Shown one piece after another: positions 46,101-55,660 of a DNA stretch of 64,000 nt. The translations under genes were made by a program, and so were the position numbers. Within the stretch, counting starts at the first letter, position 1, and each line of letters begins with the position of its first letter. Location of the stretch: the NCBI GenBank assembly GCA_036936605.1, contig JAUPFV010000004.1, positions 127,633,737 to 127,697,736 of the forward strand. Reading direction: 5' to 3'. A model generated the notes under the pieces. The model was not told the origin of the DNA. It worked only from the letters and a program-made list of their open reading frames with translations, and searched no databases. This DNA is from Limnanthes douglasii subsp. nivea (Eukaryota; Streptophyta; Magnoliopsida; Brassicales; Limnanthaceae).

Positions 46101-46684
46101 TTGTGAGTAGTTTCAATTTTCAGATTTCGCTCTTTAAAAAAGAAGGTGCTTCAATGAAGGTTGAAGCTTTAATGGTGACTTGAAGTATTGGAGATTTAAG
46201 TTGAAGAAGTTCTATTCATATTTTGGGAATTAAAAGTTATAATGGAGGCTTTGTTTGGAAGTTTCAATGATTACAGTTCATGGTTGGAAGTTTGAAAGCT
46301 TTGGATTTATGAATATTGAATAGCCATTTTGGCGCCTGTGTTTCTATCTAGAAATTTTGGCGCCTGTGTTTTGGTTTTCAATTTTGGTGTAATTGTATGT
46401 AAGTCCTCTTATTCTACCCAAACTTGTATTATTACCCAAAATTAATAAAGGTTTTACATTTTTCCAAAAGAAAAAAAGTAAGTTTTAAAGGCAAGACAGA
46501 GAATTTTACTTCTCTCCTACTTTCCAAAAGTTATATTTCTAGTTTTGTGTGGTGGCTTTAGGCTTTATGACCTGATTCATAGGCAGATCCCAGGGGTTTT
46601 GTGGGTAGAGGTGTCAAACGGTTTGAACCGCGAACCGTTAGGGTTTTGTGGGTAGAGGTGTCAAACGGTTTGAACCGCAAACCA

Positions 46685-46870
46685 TCAGAACCGTTTAATA
46701 GAGAATCGCGGTTTGCGGTCTTAACGGTTTGCGGTCCTGGCGGTTTGTGGTCCTGTCGGTTTACTCTTTATGCGGTTCTTGCGGTTTGCGGTCCTAACGG
46801 TTTGCGGTCCTTGCGGTTTGCAGTTCTAATGGGCCAGTTTCGCAGTTTATCCACCAGTTTACCCACCAGA
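46685..46870. repeat. hAT left subterminal repeat array
   Basis: GCGGTTTGCGGTCCTAACGG-type units follow one another six to eight times, ending GCAGTTCTAATGGGCCAGTT. The right array matches it in the same orientation. Confidence 0.85.
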
Positions 46871-46889
46871 AAAACCATTTAGGCACCGT

Positions 46890-47650
46890 TTATCAAAATA
46901 TTTTATAATATTATTTAAAATTAATTTGTAAGTGTTAATTGAATCTAATTTCAATAATTGAGATAAGTACAATATAAACGAGTTAATTATACTATTTAAT
47001 GTATTTTAATTTAAATATTATATCATTTTAATCGAAATACTATAATCAAGGAATTTCATTCTAAAACAATAATTGTAATATGATTTTGACATCTTTGATT
47101 ATATTTATGTATATAAGATATATTATTTAATATTAGGTAGATATTAAATAAAACATATACATCTAATTATATTTTGATTACAACTTTCAATATTATTCAA
47201 AATATTTTTTCGATTATAAAAATAATAATTTCAATGATTTGTATATTGTTTGAACATACCAGATACTTAAGATGTTTTATTTAATTTAAGGTACATATTA
47301 AATAATATATACCTATTAGACATATAATTGTATTCTATTTTAAATTATTATGTGATTATTTAGATCTTTTCAAGCTTGAAGTGTTTATGTTTAGTTGATT
47401 TAAATAGTTTATTATATTTTCGAACTATTCAATATTTGAAGTTTAAATTTAAAATTTTTAGAATTGTATAAGTATATGCATAAACATAAATTACTTATAA
47501 ATAACAAAATAAAAATTGAAATAGAAATAGATTTAAATAACATTTACTAAAAAAAAACAAAACAAACAATTCATTAATAATAAAAACCAAACAAGTAACA
47601 TACTTGTTAAAAAACTTTATTAATAAAATTTCTAAATAGAAAAAAAGTAA
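46890..47650. other. AT-rich interior of the hAT element
   Basis: Very AT-rich with no frames or motifs recognised. Confidence 0.5.
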
Positions 47651-47654
47651 AAGT

Positions 47655-47890
47655 CTCGGGCATCCAGAGAAATCTCCGGATGGCCCGAATTTACGGTCCG
47701 GGCGTACGAAAATTACATCCAGACCATCCGGAGATTTCTCCGGATGGTCCGGACAAATTTTTTTTTATGAATGTTTTAATTTTTTTGATGGGTCTCCCCT
47801 ATAAATAGAGGATACCCCAACTCAAAACTCACAAACTCAAATACTCCTTTCTATATCTCTCTAAATCTCTCTACTTGTTCTAAATATTCT
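47655..47890 (+). promoter_or_regulatory. palindromes and orphan promoter inside the hAT element
   Basis: The near-palindrome CCATCCGGAGATTTCTCCGG (about 47729-47748, continuing ATGG) has a second copy with small changes at about 47660-47685. Sixty bases on is CCCTATAAATAGAGG, a good plant TATA box, followed by a CT-rich leader (CTCTCTAAATCTCTCTAC). No open frame follows, so the gene this drove, presumably the transposase, has been lost. Confidence 0.5.
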
Positions 47891-48339
47891 AGAAAGCTCA
47901 AATTTCTTATTTTACATATTGTAGTTCTACTTTCGGAATTATTTCATTTTTTTTTCGCAAATTGTTTCTATTTGATAAAAACACTTAAATAATGTTGGGA
48001 TAACATTATAATAGCTCAATTAAGAGCTTCGTATAATTTATCAAGTTATTTACTTGTTATAGTTATTTTTTTTAATTCTAATTTTATTAGTTGTTATTGG
48101 TTGTTATTAGTTGGTATTAGTCTAAATTTAGTTTTTATTATATGCGATATTAATTAGTTTCAATTAGTATTTTATTTCATATTTTAAAAAAAACGTTGTT
48201 TTAAGTTTTAAAATACCTCTAAAATGTAGACTTACTAATGCTCACCCACCCGCTAATTTTCACTTGTTATGAATGATGTTTGTGATAACCAAAACAAATT
48301 AATACTAACCAAAATGTAATAATAATTTTATAATCATTA

Positions 48340-48850
48340 TTAAAATTACAATAATAAAATTCAAAATGTAATATTAAAATTATAACAATATAACTTGTAA
48401 TCTTTTACCATGATAAAATGTGATTTTGGTTTAAAAATAATAAATAACGATTGTAATATTTAAAACCAAATCACAATAATAATATTCAAAATGTAATATT
48501 AAAATTATAACAATATAACTTGTAATCTTTTACCATGATAAAATATGATTTTGGTTTAAAAAATAATAAATATCACTTGTAATATTTATAACCAAATCAC
48601 AATAATAATATTCAAAATATAATATTAAAATTGTAACAAATATAACTTGTAATCTTTTACCATGATAAGATCTGATTTTGGTTTAAAAAATAATAACAAA
48701 CACTTGTAATATTTAAAACCAAATCACAATAGTAATCAAAATGTAATATTAAAATTATAACCATAAAATTTGTAATATTTTAACATGATAAGATATAGTT
48801 TTGGTTCAACACTACTAATATTGGATCCTAAAACATAATAACAATGTTCA
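48340..48850. repeat. tandem repeat, unit about 125 bp, four copies
   Basis: The phrase TCAAAATGTAATATTAAAAT starts at about 48361, 48486, 48612 (variant) and 48736, each followed by CTTGTAATCTTTTACCATGA and GATTTTGGTTTAAAAA variants. The last unit is the most diverged. It lies wholly within the hAT element. Confidence 0.85.
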
Positions 48851-49074
48851 AAATGTAATAATAACATAAGTAATATTTAAAATTTTGGATTATATAATAT
48901 TTACAACACTTAAAATATTAATAACCAAAACAAATTAATACTAACCAAAATGTAATAATAATTTTATAATCATATACAATATCTCAATATTTTTTAAATA
49001 TAACTTAAGATATGAATTTGGTTATAAAATAATTAAAACACTTATAATATTTACAAATAAACCGTGGTTATTTA

Positions 49075-49240
49075 CAAATAAACCGCGGTTTGCGGTCCTA
49101 ACGGTTTGCGGTCCTGACGGTTTGGAGTTAAGGGGTTCTTATGGTTTGCGGTCCTAACGGTTTGCGGTCCTAACGGTTTGCGGTCCTTGCGGTTTGCAGT
49201 TCTAATGAGCCAGTTAAACAGTTTACCCGCCGGTTTACAA
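49075..49240. repeat. hAT right subterminal repeat array
   Basis: The same GCGGTTTGCGGTCCTAACGG units, ending GCAGTTCTAATGAGCCAGTT. It is a direct, not inverted, copy of 46685-46870. Confidence 0.85.
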
Positions 49241-49839
49241 ACAGTTCTCCAGCTTTTAACCGCGGTTCTGAAACCATTTGCCACCTCTATTTGTGGGATC
49301 AGGACCTCACCCCTCATATATGTTTAAGCGCGTTGAGGTAGGGGAATCCGGATAGGGCCTTCTAATCAGTCTTGACCCTAATCCTAATGCGTTCTTTAAT
49401 TTCTGACCTTTCGTCCCTGGCTCTGTCCTGTACTGTATACAGACTTTCATTTTTTGAATCCAATCCCTGTTAAGGTTTTATATGTCCCCAGACATTGATT
49501 GCTACACGGAATGTAGGATCAACTCCTTTATTATTAATTATTAGTAAGATAAGGAGATAGAGGAACGAACTGAACCAACTCCTTGTTGCACTTACTTCAT
49601 CCTTCTGTTTACTTTACTCTTGCTAAATTTTGTTTACCGCCCGCTTCTTCCCTTGCGGGTCTGATTGAACTGAACTACTCGGGACCACTGCTTGCCTGAC
49701 AGCTTTGGCTGCTCAACCCGATACCACCGCTTCTCGTACCTTACTACCTCTATCTAGAAAGTTGCTCTACCTGGCACTCACTGCTTATTGCCTTCTTTCT
49801 TGTAGAATGGTAAGATGAACGAGAGCCTGTGGCTTTTCG

Positions 49840-50150
49840 ACTTTTTCGGCGTGATCTTGCGGCTTTTGGAGCCTACCTTTGAGCGCCTGAATCAATTCAA
49901 CAAAAAAAAGAAAGAGGTAAAATCCCCTAGTTGGGTTGTCTTCGAGCAAGCTCTTAGCTTTCATCGTGAGTGAGAGAGGAATTGAGGCTGATCCAGCTAA
50001 GGTGAAAGGCATTGTGAATCTATGTCGTCACCTCGTAACCTGAAAGAGTTGCGTAGTCTGCCGGGCCGGCTCCAGCCTTTGATCTCAAAAGCTAGAACTC
50101 GATGGCAATCCTTTTCTTTTTCCGTCAAGACACAAACTTTGTTTGGAGGC
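49840..50150 (+). pseudogene. Ty3/gypsy reverse transcriptase fragment
   Basis: The plus strand reads KLLAFIVSERGIEADPAKVKGIV (near 49947-50013, split by frame from what follows), then SSPRNLKELRSLPGRLQPLIS (about 50022-50085). This is the connection between the palm and thumb of plant gypsy reverse transcriptases. Frameshifts separate the blocks, and nothing of the catalytic centre or RNase H is left. Confidence 0.65.
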
Positions 50151-50347
50151 CAAGCCAAAACAAAGACAAATAAAAAGTTTTGATTCCTCAATCTTGATCT
50201 GATTTTTCTTATATCTGCTTCCGTCTTGTCGCCTCCTATTGCTGGTGGGCCACTCCTTTCGTGCACCACCGACGATATTTCCTTCTTTTATTTTTGGATG
50301 TTATGGCAAAAGATGATGACTCTTAGAAGGAAAGAAAAGGCCGTTGA

Positions 50348-50587
50348 CTACCTCAGACCTTGCTCGCAAAGACTATCCACTTTCAGCATTTGGACCAGCC
50401 ACTGTCTCTCTATAGGGGACAGTTGGGATCCGATGTACACTATTCTAGGTTCTCCTCCGTCTCCGGTATCAACGACCTCGACGTCTTCTATGACAGGTCT
50501 TTCGCTTCTCGTTCTTTTCTTCTCGTCTGCATAAATCGGCTCTCCGATTCCATTCACTCTCTTTGCCATATCACCCGGGAAACCCAC
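50348..50587 (-). pseudogene. Ty3/gypsy pol N-terminal fragment
   Basis: A 79-residue minus-strand frame with an acidic linker and RIVYIGSQLSPIERQWLVQM, which resembles the region just before the reverse transcriptase in plant gypsy pol. It is opposite in strand to the fragment at 49840-50150, so the segment is rearranged. Confidence 0.45.
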
Positions 50588-51060
50588 TGTTAGCGGTGAT
50601 GGCTGCTGTAATTTCTAATCGTACGTGGGAGACTCATCCCCCAGACTATACCTTCTTCCGGTAATCGGTCTAGCTTCGGTGTCACTGCGGCGACACCGAG
50701 TTACATCTTTCGTTAGAATAGTCAAATGGTTTCGCCTTCATGCTGGCTCGGTCTAATGCGACCGAGTGGAACTTTCGGGCAGTACTCTGTTCTCCTTGTT
50801 GTTCCATCATCCCATACTGAGTGGGAAACCTGACCACTTGGTGAGTTGTTGACGGGATAGCCTGAATTTGGTGGATCCACCACCTCCAAAGTATTTGGGG
50901 AGGGAACGTCCACTACTATGAACCAGGTTATCAGCACCACGTCCCCTACCTGTTAAGGCAGGAAACTTTAGCCAACCGGTTCTGATGCTGCACCATTGAA
51001 CCCAATTCAAGGGGCTGACAACAACCCTACAAATCTATGGCTTCGTAGGTTCAAAACACA

Positions 51061-51240
51061 GCCACGAGATTTAGATTGTTTTAATATATCAATTTATATT
51101 TTAATGTAAATATATTAATTAATTTTTTATTATATATAAAATATCAATTTATATAAAAAAATTATATTTTTTATCATTTATTTTATTCTAAATATATATA
51201 ATAACATATCCATATTATTTTAATGTAATATACATGGCAA
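51061..51240. other. AT-rich spacer
   Basis: A/T-rich; nothing recognised. Confidence 0.5.
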
Positions 51241-52830
51241 TTCCATCTAACTTAGAGACTTTCAAATCATCCTTCAAATTTCTGAAAATGTGGGTGCATC
51301 ATCATAGGTTTTTAGAAACTGTTGAGAGAAGTTTGTCTGGTATCATATCTAGTAACCCTATACAGAGGTTTTGGCAAAAATTAAAAAGACTTAAAGGTCT
51401 AGAATAAGAGTGATTTTGGCAATGTCTTCGATGCAATCAAGAAAATTGAAAAACAATTTTCTTTCAGGGAAGTGAAGTATCAGTCTACAAATCTTAACTC
51501 TGATAAGATTCAGCTGGACAAAGATAAGGAAACACACTTGAATTTCCTGGAAAGGGAGGAATATTTATGGGAGCAAAAGACTCATACTCTGTTGTTGAAA
51601 GACAGTGATAAAAACACTGCTTTCTTCCATAATCTTATAAAAAAGAGAGCTAAAAGGAACAAAATACACATAATATAGGTTAGAGTCAAATGGTTGGAGG
51701 ATCAAGATGAAATAACCAACTCTGCAATATCATACTTTTAAACACTGTTAACTGACTCTTCTAATATTACTGAATGTGTTGATCCTTTTGAATTTATTCC
51801 TAAGCTGGTAACTGATGATGATAATACAATGCTAACAACTATTCCTACAGATGATGAAATCCATGAAGTTTCCTGCAATCTCAATCCTAACAAAGCTGCA
51901 GGACCATATGGTTTTAATGGAAAGTTTTACAGGGAATGTTGGCCTATAATTTCTAAAGATATATGTGAAGCTACCAAAGAAATCTTCAAGGGAAGTTGGA
52001 TCCCTACTGGAATTCATGCATCAATAATATGTCTTATTCCTAAGGTTACCTCGCCAAAAACATGGGAAGATGTTTGGAAAATCAGTCTAACCCCGATGTT
52101 GAATATTATCCACTTTAAAATAATCAACAAAATATTGGCTCTAATTATCCCTAAGATGATCTCTGAGGAGCAAGGAGTCTTTGTCAAGGACAAAGGTATC
52201 CACGACAACATCCTAATTGTGCAAGAATTATGTTATGATCTCAAGCTCAAAACAAAGGGAAGCAACCTAATACTTTAAAATTGATATGGATAAGGCCTTT
52301 GACATGCTATCTCGCATGTTTCTTCATGAAACTCTTAAAGCTTTTGGGGTCAATTCAAATTTCATTGACCTTATGAATAATAATATCAAGAACAACCATT
52401 TTCTTTGATTATTAATGGTATCATTAAAGGATTCATTAGGTCTAATCAAGGACTTAGACTGGGGAACCCTTAGTCCCATAGTCTATTTATCCTTGCTGAG
52501 GAGTACCTAATAAGAGGGCTAAAGAAGATCAATGAAGAATACAGTTCAGTGAGATACAAAGCAAGAGAGAACCAAGTCATACCTTGTTTGGCTTTTGCTG
52601 ATGATTTCACGATCTTCTGAAATGGCTCTGCTACTTCATTATCAAAATTTCAAAGTTTTTGTCATATTACTAGAGTAGTTCGGGTCAGATTATTAATAGG
52701 GACAAATCAAAGATAATTGTTGTTGAAAATATGACAACCCACAAAATAAATGTTGCTGAAACATTCTGAGAATAAGGCACAATTTTATGTCATTTAAGTA
52801 TTTTGGAATGTTGATAAGCAATAAGAACAT
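51241..52830 (+). pseudogene. LINE ORF2 fragment (linker and reverse transcriptase, first part)
   Basis: The linker before the polymerase (51470-51680; SDKNTAFFHNL) is followed by the reverse transcriptase. Blocks are LNPNKAAGPYGFNGKF and SIICLIPKV (51880-52050), IDMDKAFD (about 52270, after a frameshift) and the catalytic FADD at 52594-52605. Stops at 51677, 52277 and elsewhere. The thumb region is cut off by the insertion of element B at 52830. Homologous to the LINE at 30104-46481 but a different copy. Confidence 0.8.
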
Positions 52831-53238
52831 TGATGAGTCCGAATTCCGTTATCACTTCGGACAGGGTCAGTTCGGACAATGTCTACCTAACCGGACGATG
52901 ACAATTCGGACACCATCATCCATTGGACTGTTCGAACAGAACTAAAGTACTTAAAACCTAATCATTTCTTGACTAAGCTGCCTGCTCTCCTACTAAGATC
53001 TCATGGGTCCTTGAACTTGACCCGAGACCATTAAACATGACCCGAAAGCCCATAAAGCCCAAATGTAAGGGTATAAATACCCAACCACCAACATTAAATG
53101 AGGGTAATGAAAATTAAATACAACCAGGCTGCTTAATTCTCCCTCTACTCTCTACTCAAATATTAAATACTCTCAAACTTCCACACAGTTCTAAACAAAA
53201 ATTACAAACTTACCCTTAGACAAAAATAAACCACACCA
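52831..53238 (+). repeat. element B 5' LTR
   Basis: TGATGAGTCC ... CCACACCA. A TATAAATAC box is near 53074. The repeated CGGAC motif is frequent. The primer-binding site TGGCGACCATAGTGGGA follows from about 53242. Confidence 0.95.
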
Positions 53239-53311
53239 AATTGGCGACCATAGTGGGAGAACGACGGTGCCTGAATCAAGCATTCGAAACCATTAGAAAA
53301 AATCAGTCCGA

Positions 53312-55660
53312 ATGAATCCGGACGCCCCAGAAGTACCACCAGCTTTTCTTGAAGTGATGGGTGAAAATGATGAATATACCATCGAGGAGCGTGATATATT
53401 AAAGGGCAAGATAGAAGCTCTGAGGGCAGAGAAGGCAAAGATGGGCATGAAAGAGAAGTCAAAGGAATCAGTTGCTCATCATACTGACAACCCTAGAGAG
53501 CATGAGCCTTCGAAGACCCATGTGAGTACCAAGAAGACTCATGCTAGCTCTAAAAAGTCCCACCGGTCTAAGCCAGTGGAGAGTTCTGACTCAGACTCAG
53601 AGTCTTCTGGTAGCTCCTCAGACGAGGATGGAGTTGAAGAGTCCTTATCCTCCAGCAATGATGAGGGCCGATCCAAAAAGAAGCAAAAGTTGATTAAAAA
53701 GTATTCAAGAAAAAGGGATGGACATGGGAAATTAAAGAGGAATATATGCAAAGGATCATCTCACACCCGGAGGCATGTAGACCGGATGCTGGTGGATCCT
53801 TTTGCCTTCCACGATGAACCAGGTATCTTTGCAACTTCTAATGAGGATACTGATTTCAGTCGTGGCTGGAATTGGAGAAAATCTCCATTGTCTTCTAAGA
53901 TTCTGTCCGCAAACCTCCCTAAGAGGTTCGATAACACAAAAATGGAGAAATACGATGGCAGCAAAGATCCGGACAACCACTTGGAACAATTTAAAAACTT
54001 TATGATGAATTTCGATGATGATGACAAGTTACTCTGTAGAGCATTCTCCCAATCCTTTACGGGGAGTGCTCTGAAGTGGTATAACAGCCTACCACAAGGC
54101 TGCATCAGAAATTTTGATACCTTTTGGGTGCCTTTCGAAGGCAGTTTGTTAGGAGTAAAGAATTGAAGGGCAATGGGGACACAATAATCCATTGTGCCCA
54201 AGAACCAAACGAATCACTGAAAGAATACATAAGTCGTTTTGTGAACACCAAAAACGGGTTGGCTGACTGCTTTGAGCAAGTAGCCATAGCATCTTTGAGG
54301 CAGGGCTTAAACCCTAGAAATTTAGCTGATTCAGTGACCAGAAAAAAAGCCATGACTTAGGGGGGGGGGTCGTCTACTGAATCAGGTTGGAAAACAAATC
54401 AACGTTGATGAAACAAAGAAAACTAGGGTGCACAGGCAGGTGAGTTCTGCCCCAGTTGCACCAAACCCCAACCAAAATCAGTCCGGGAACAAGGCAAGGG
54501 AGACCGGACAGGGACATAACAGGGCTAAAGCTCAATCTCAGCCAGCTGCGCCTGCCCAGAGTCAACAATCTAGAAATAAGAGAGGGCATTGGGTTCAACC
54601 GGAGTGGTTTGCAGAGTTAAAATAAAGTATGGCCACCATTTATGACAAAACAAAGGAAGAAGTACACTATAGAAGGTCGACCGCACTGCAATCTCCTAAG
54701 GAACATCGTAACAATTCCTTCTGTCAGTACCATAATGATACTGGCCATACCACTGACGATTGTATAGCTTTGAAACAGGAATTTCAGAATTTAATCGAAA
54801 GAGGAAAGCTGGGGGCATATGTCAAAAGAAGAGGAGGAAATAGGCCTGATAATACTCATCGGGCTGGTCTGAGCAATGCTGCTCCTGAAGGAGCTATGGT
54901 TATAATCGAAAGATTCGATGTAGAATCAGAGTACTTGGATCCTGATCCAACTCGAAATAGAGTGGGTGCCATTGAGGAACGTTGTAAAATAGTCTCCGGG
55001 CTTATTAAGTTTTTTGAGTCACTCACAATTTTCGGAGGGGATACTATGACAGCTCCTAATGCTTCTTCAAGGAAAAGTCACGTTCATACTTTAGCTACCC
55101 AGCTAGAAGGAGGCATGACCTCCTATCAATCACAAATTGCATTTCCCTTCATTGTTTTCGATAAAGATGACTTAAGGGATATAGCTGGCCTTCATGAAGA
55201 TACTGTTGTCATAGGAGCATCCATTGGGGGAAATGACATAAGACGAATCTTGGTGGATACTGGGAGTTCGGCCAATATCCTCTTTTTAACCTCTTACAAA
55301 AAGATGAAAAATCCAGCCGTAATTCAGCGTTCGGACAGATCAATTGTGGGCTTCACTGGAAGCTCAGCAGATGTGATCAGGGAGTTCGAAGATGAAGTTT
55401 TGTTGGGCAAGGGCCCTTTTAAGAAAATGGTCAGGATACTTTTTATTATGGTGGATTGTCCCACTTGTTATAATGATATTTTAGGGAGGTCTTGGCTCTC
55501 TAGGATGCATGCAGTGGCCTCAACAATCCACCAATGTTTGAAATATGTTGTTCAAGGACAAGTGGGAGTTGTCCGGAGCAGTCAAAAGATTGCAAGAGAG
55601 TGTTATGCCACAGCACTGGCTCCACGGACGTTGGGGGCAGTTCGTATCAACGAAGAATAG
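53312..55660 (+). pseudogene. element B gag-protease, broken
   Basis: Corresponds to the 780-residue gene of element A. Breaks: a lost base near 54130 shifts the frame inside the gag domain; a TAG at 54358 (a Trp codon in A) is followed by a run of ten G (54360-54369); a TAA at 54623 replaces a Glu codon. The later part is open (54629-55660), with the variant knuckle CQYHNDTGHTTDDC and the protease VDTGSSANIL. It ends at a TAG followed by CAG exactly as in A, so that stop is a family feature and not decay. Confidence 0.9.

Larger units (their letters stand above)
30104..46481 (+). mobile_element. LINE retrotransposon split by Tat element A
   Basis: The LINE occupies 30104-30438 and 41001-46481; element A with its GGTCT duplication fills the gap inside ORF1. 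Order: ORF1, endonuclease, reverse transcriptase, zinc finger, RNase H, 3' UTR, A-rich tail (46466-46481). GTTTTAAAG occurs after the tail (about 46484) and at 30104, a possible target duplication, but the same 9-mer is also at 30037. Many stops: inactive. Confidence 0.75.
46598..49297. mobile_element. non-autonomous hAT element, 2.7 kb
   Basis: The 8-bp duplication TTTGTGGG lies at 46598-46605 and 49290-49297. The ends are TAGAGGTGTCAAACGGTTTG (46606) and, inverted, TAGAGGTGGCAAATGGTTTC (ending 49289), the hAT terminal style. No transposase frame remains. Inside: subterminal CGGTTTGCGGTCC arrays at both ends, an orphan TATA-type promoter near 47800 and a 125-bp tandem repeat at 48340-48850. 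At the left, TSD plus terminal repeat is duplicated in tandem (second copy at 46645-46652 and 46653, 47 bp on). Confidence 0.88.
49298..51060. other. G+C-richer mosaic segment, possible mitochondrial insert (NUMT)
   Basis: The base composition changes visibly at the hAT right end and back to AT-rich at about 51065. It contains scraps of Ty3/gypsy pol on both strands and otherwise non-coding mixed sequence with no plant gene signals. Plant mitochondrial genomes have this composition and carry such retroelement scraps, so a NUMT is a reasonable guess. A nuclear mosaic of old repeats is the alternative. Confidence 0.35.

Noticed and set aside
46685..49240. CRISPR array or telomere-like repeat from the CGGTTTGCGGTCC units
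   Set aside because: Units are contiguous without unique spacers, the window is a plant genome, and they are the subterminal arrays of a hAT element.
50722..51010. A mitochondrial protein gene on the minus strand (frames of 72 and 67 residues)
   Set aside because: The translations match no mitochondrial protein I can recall and shift frame repeatedly; only the base composition suggests organelle origin.
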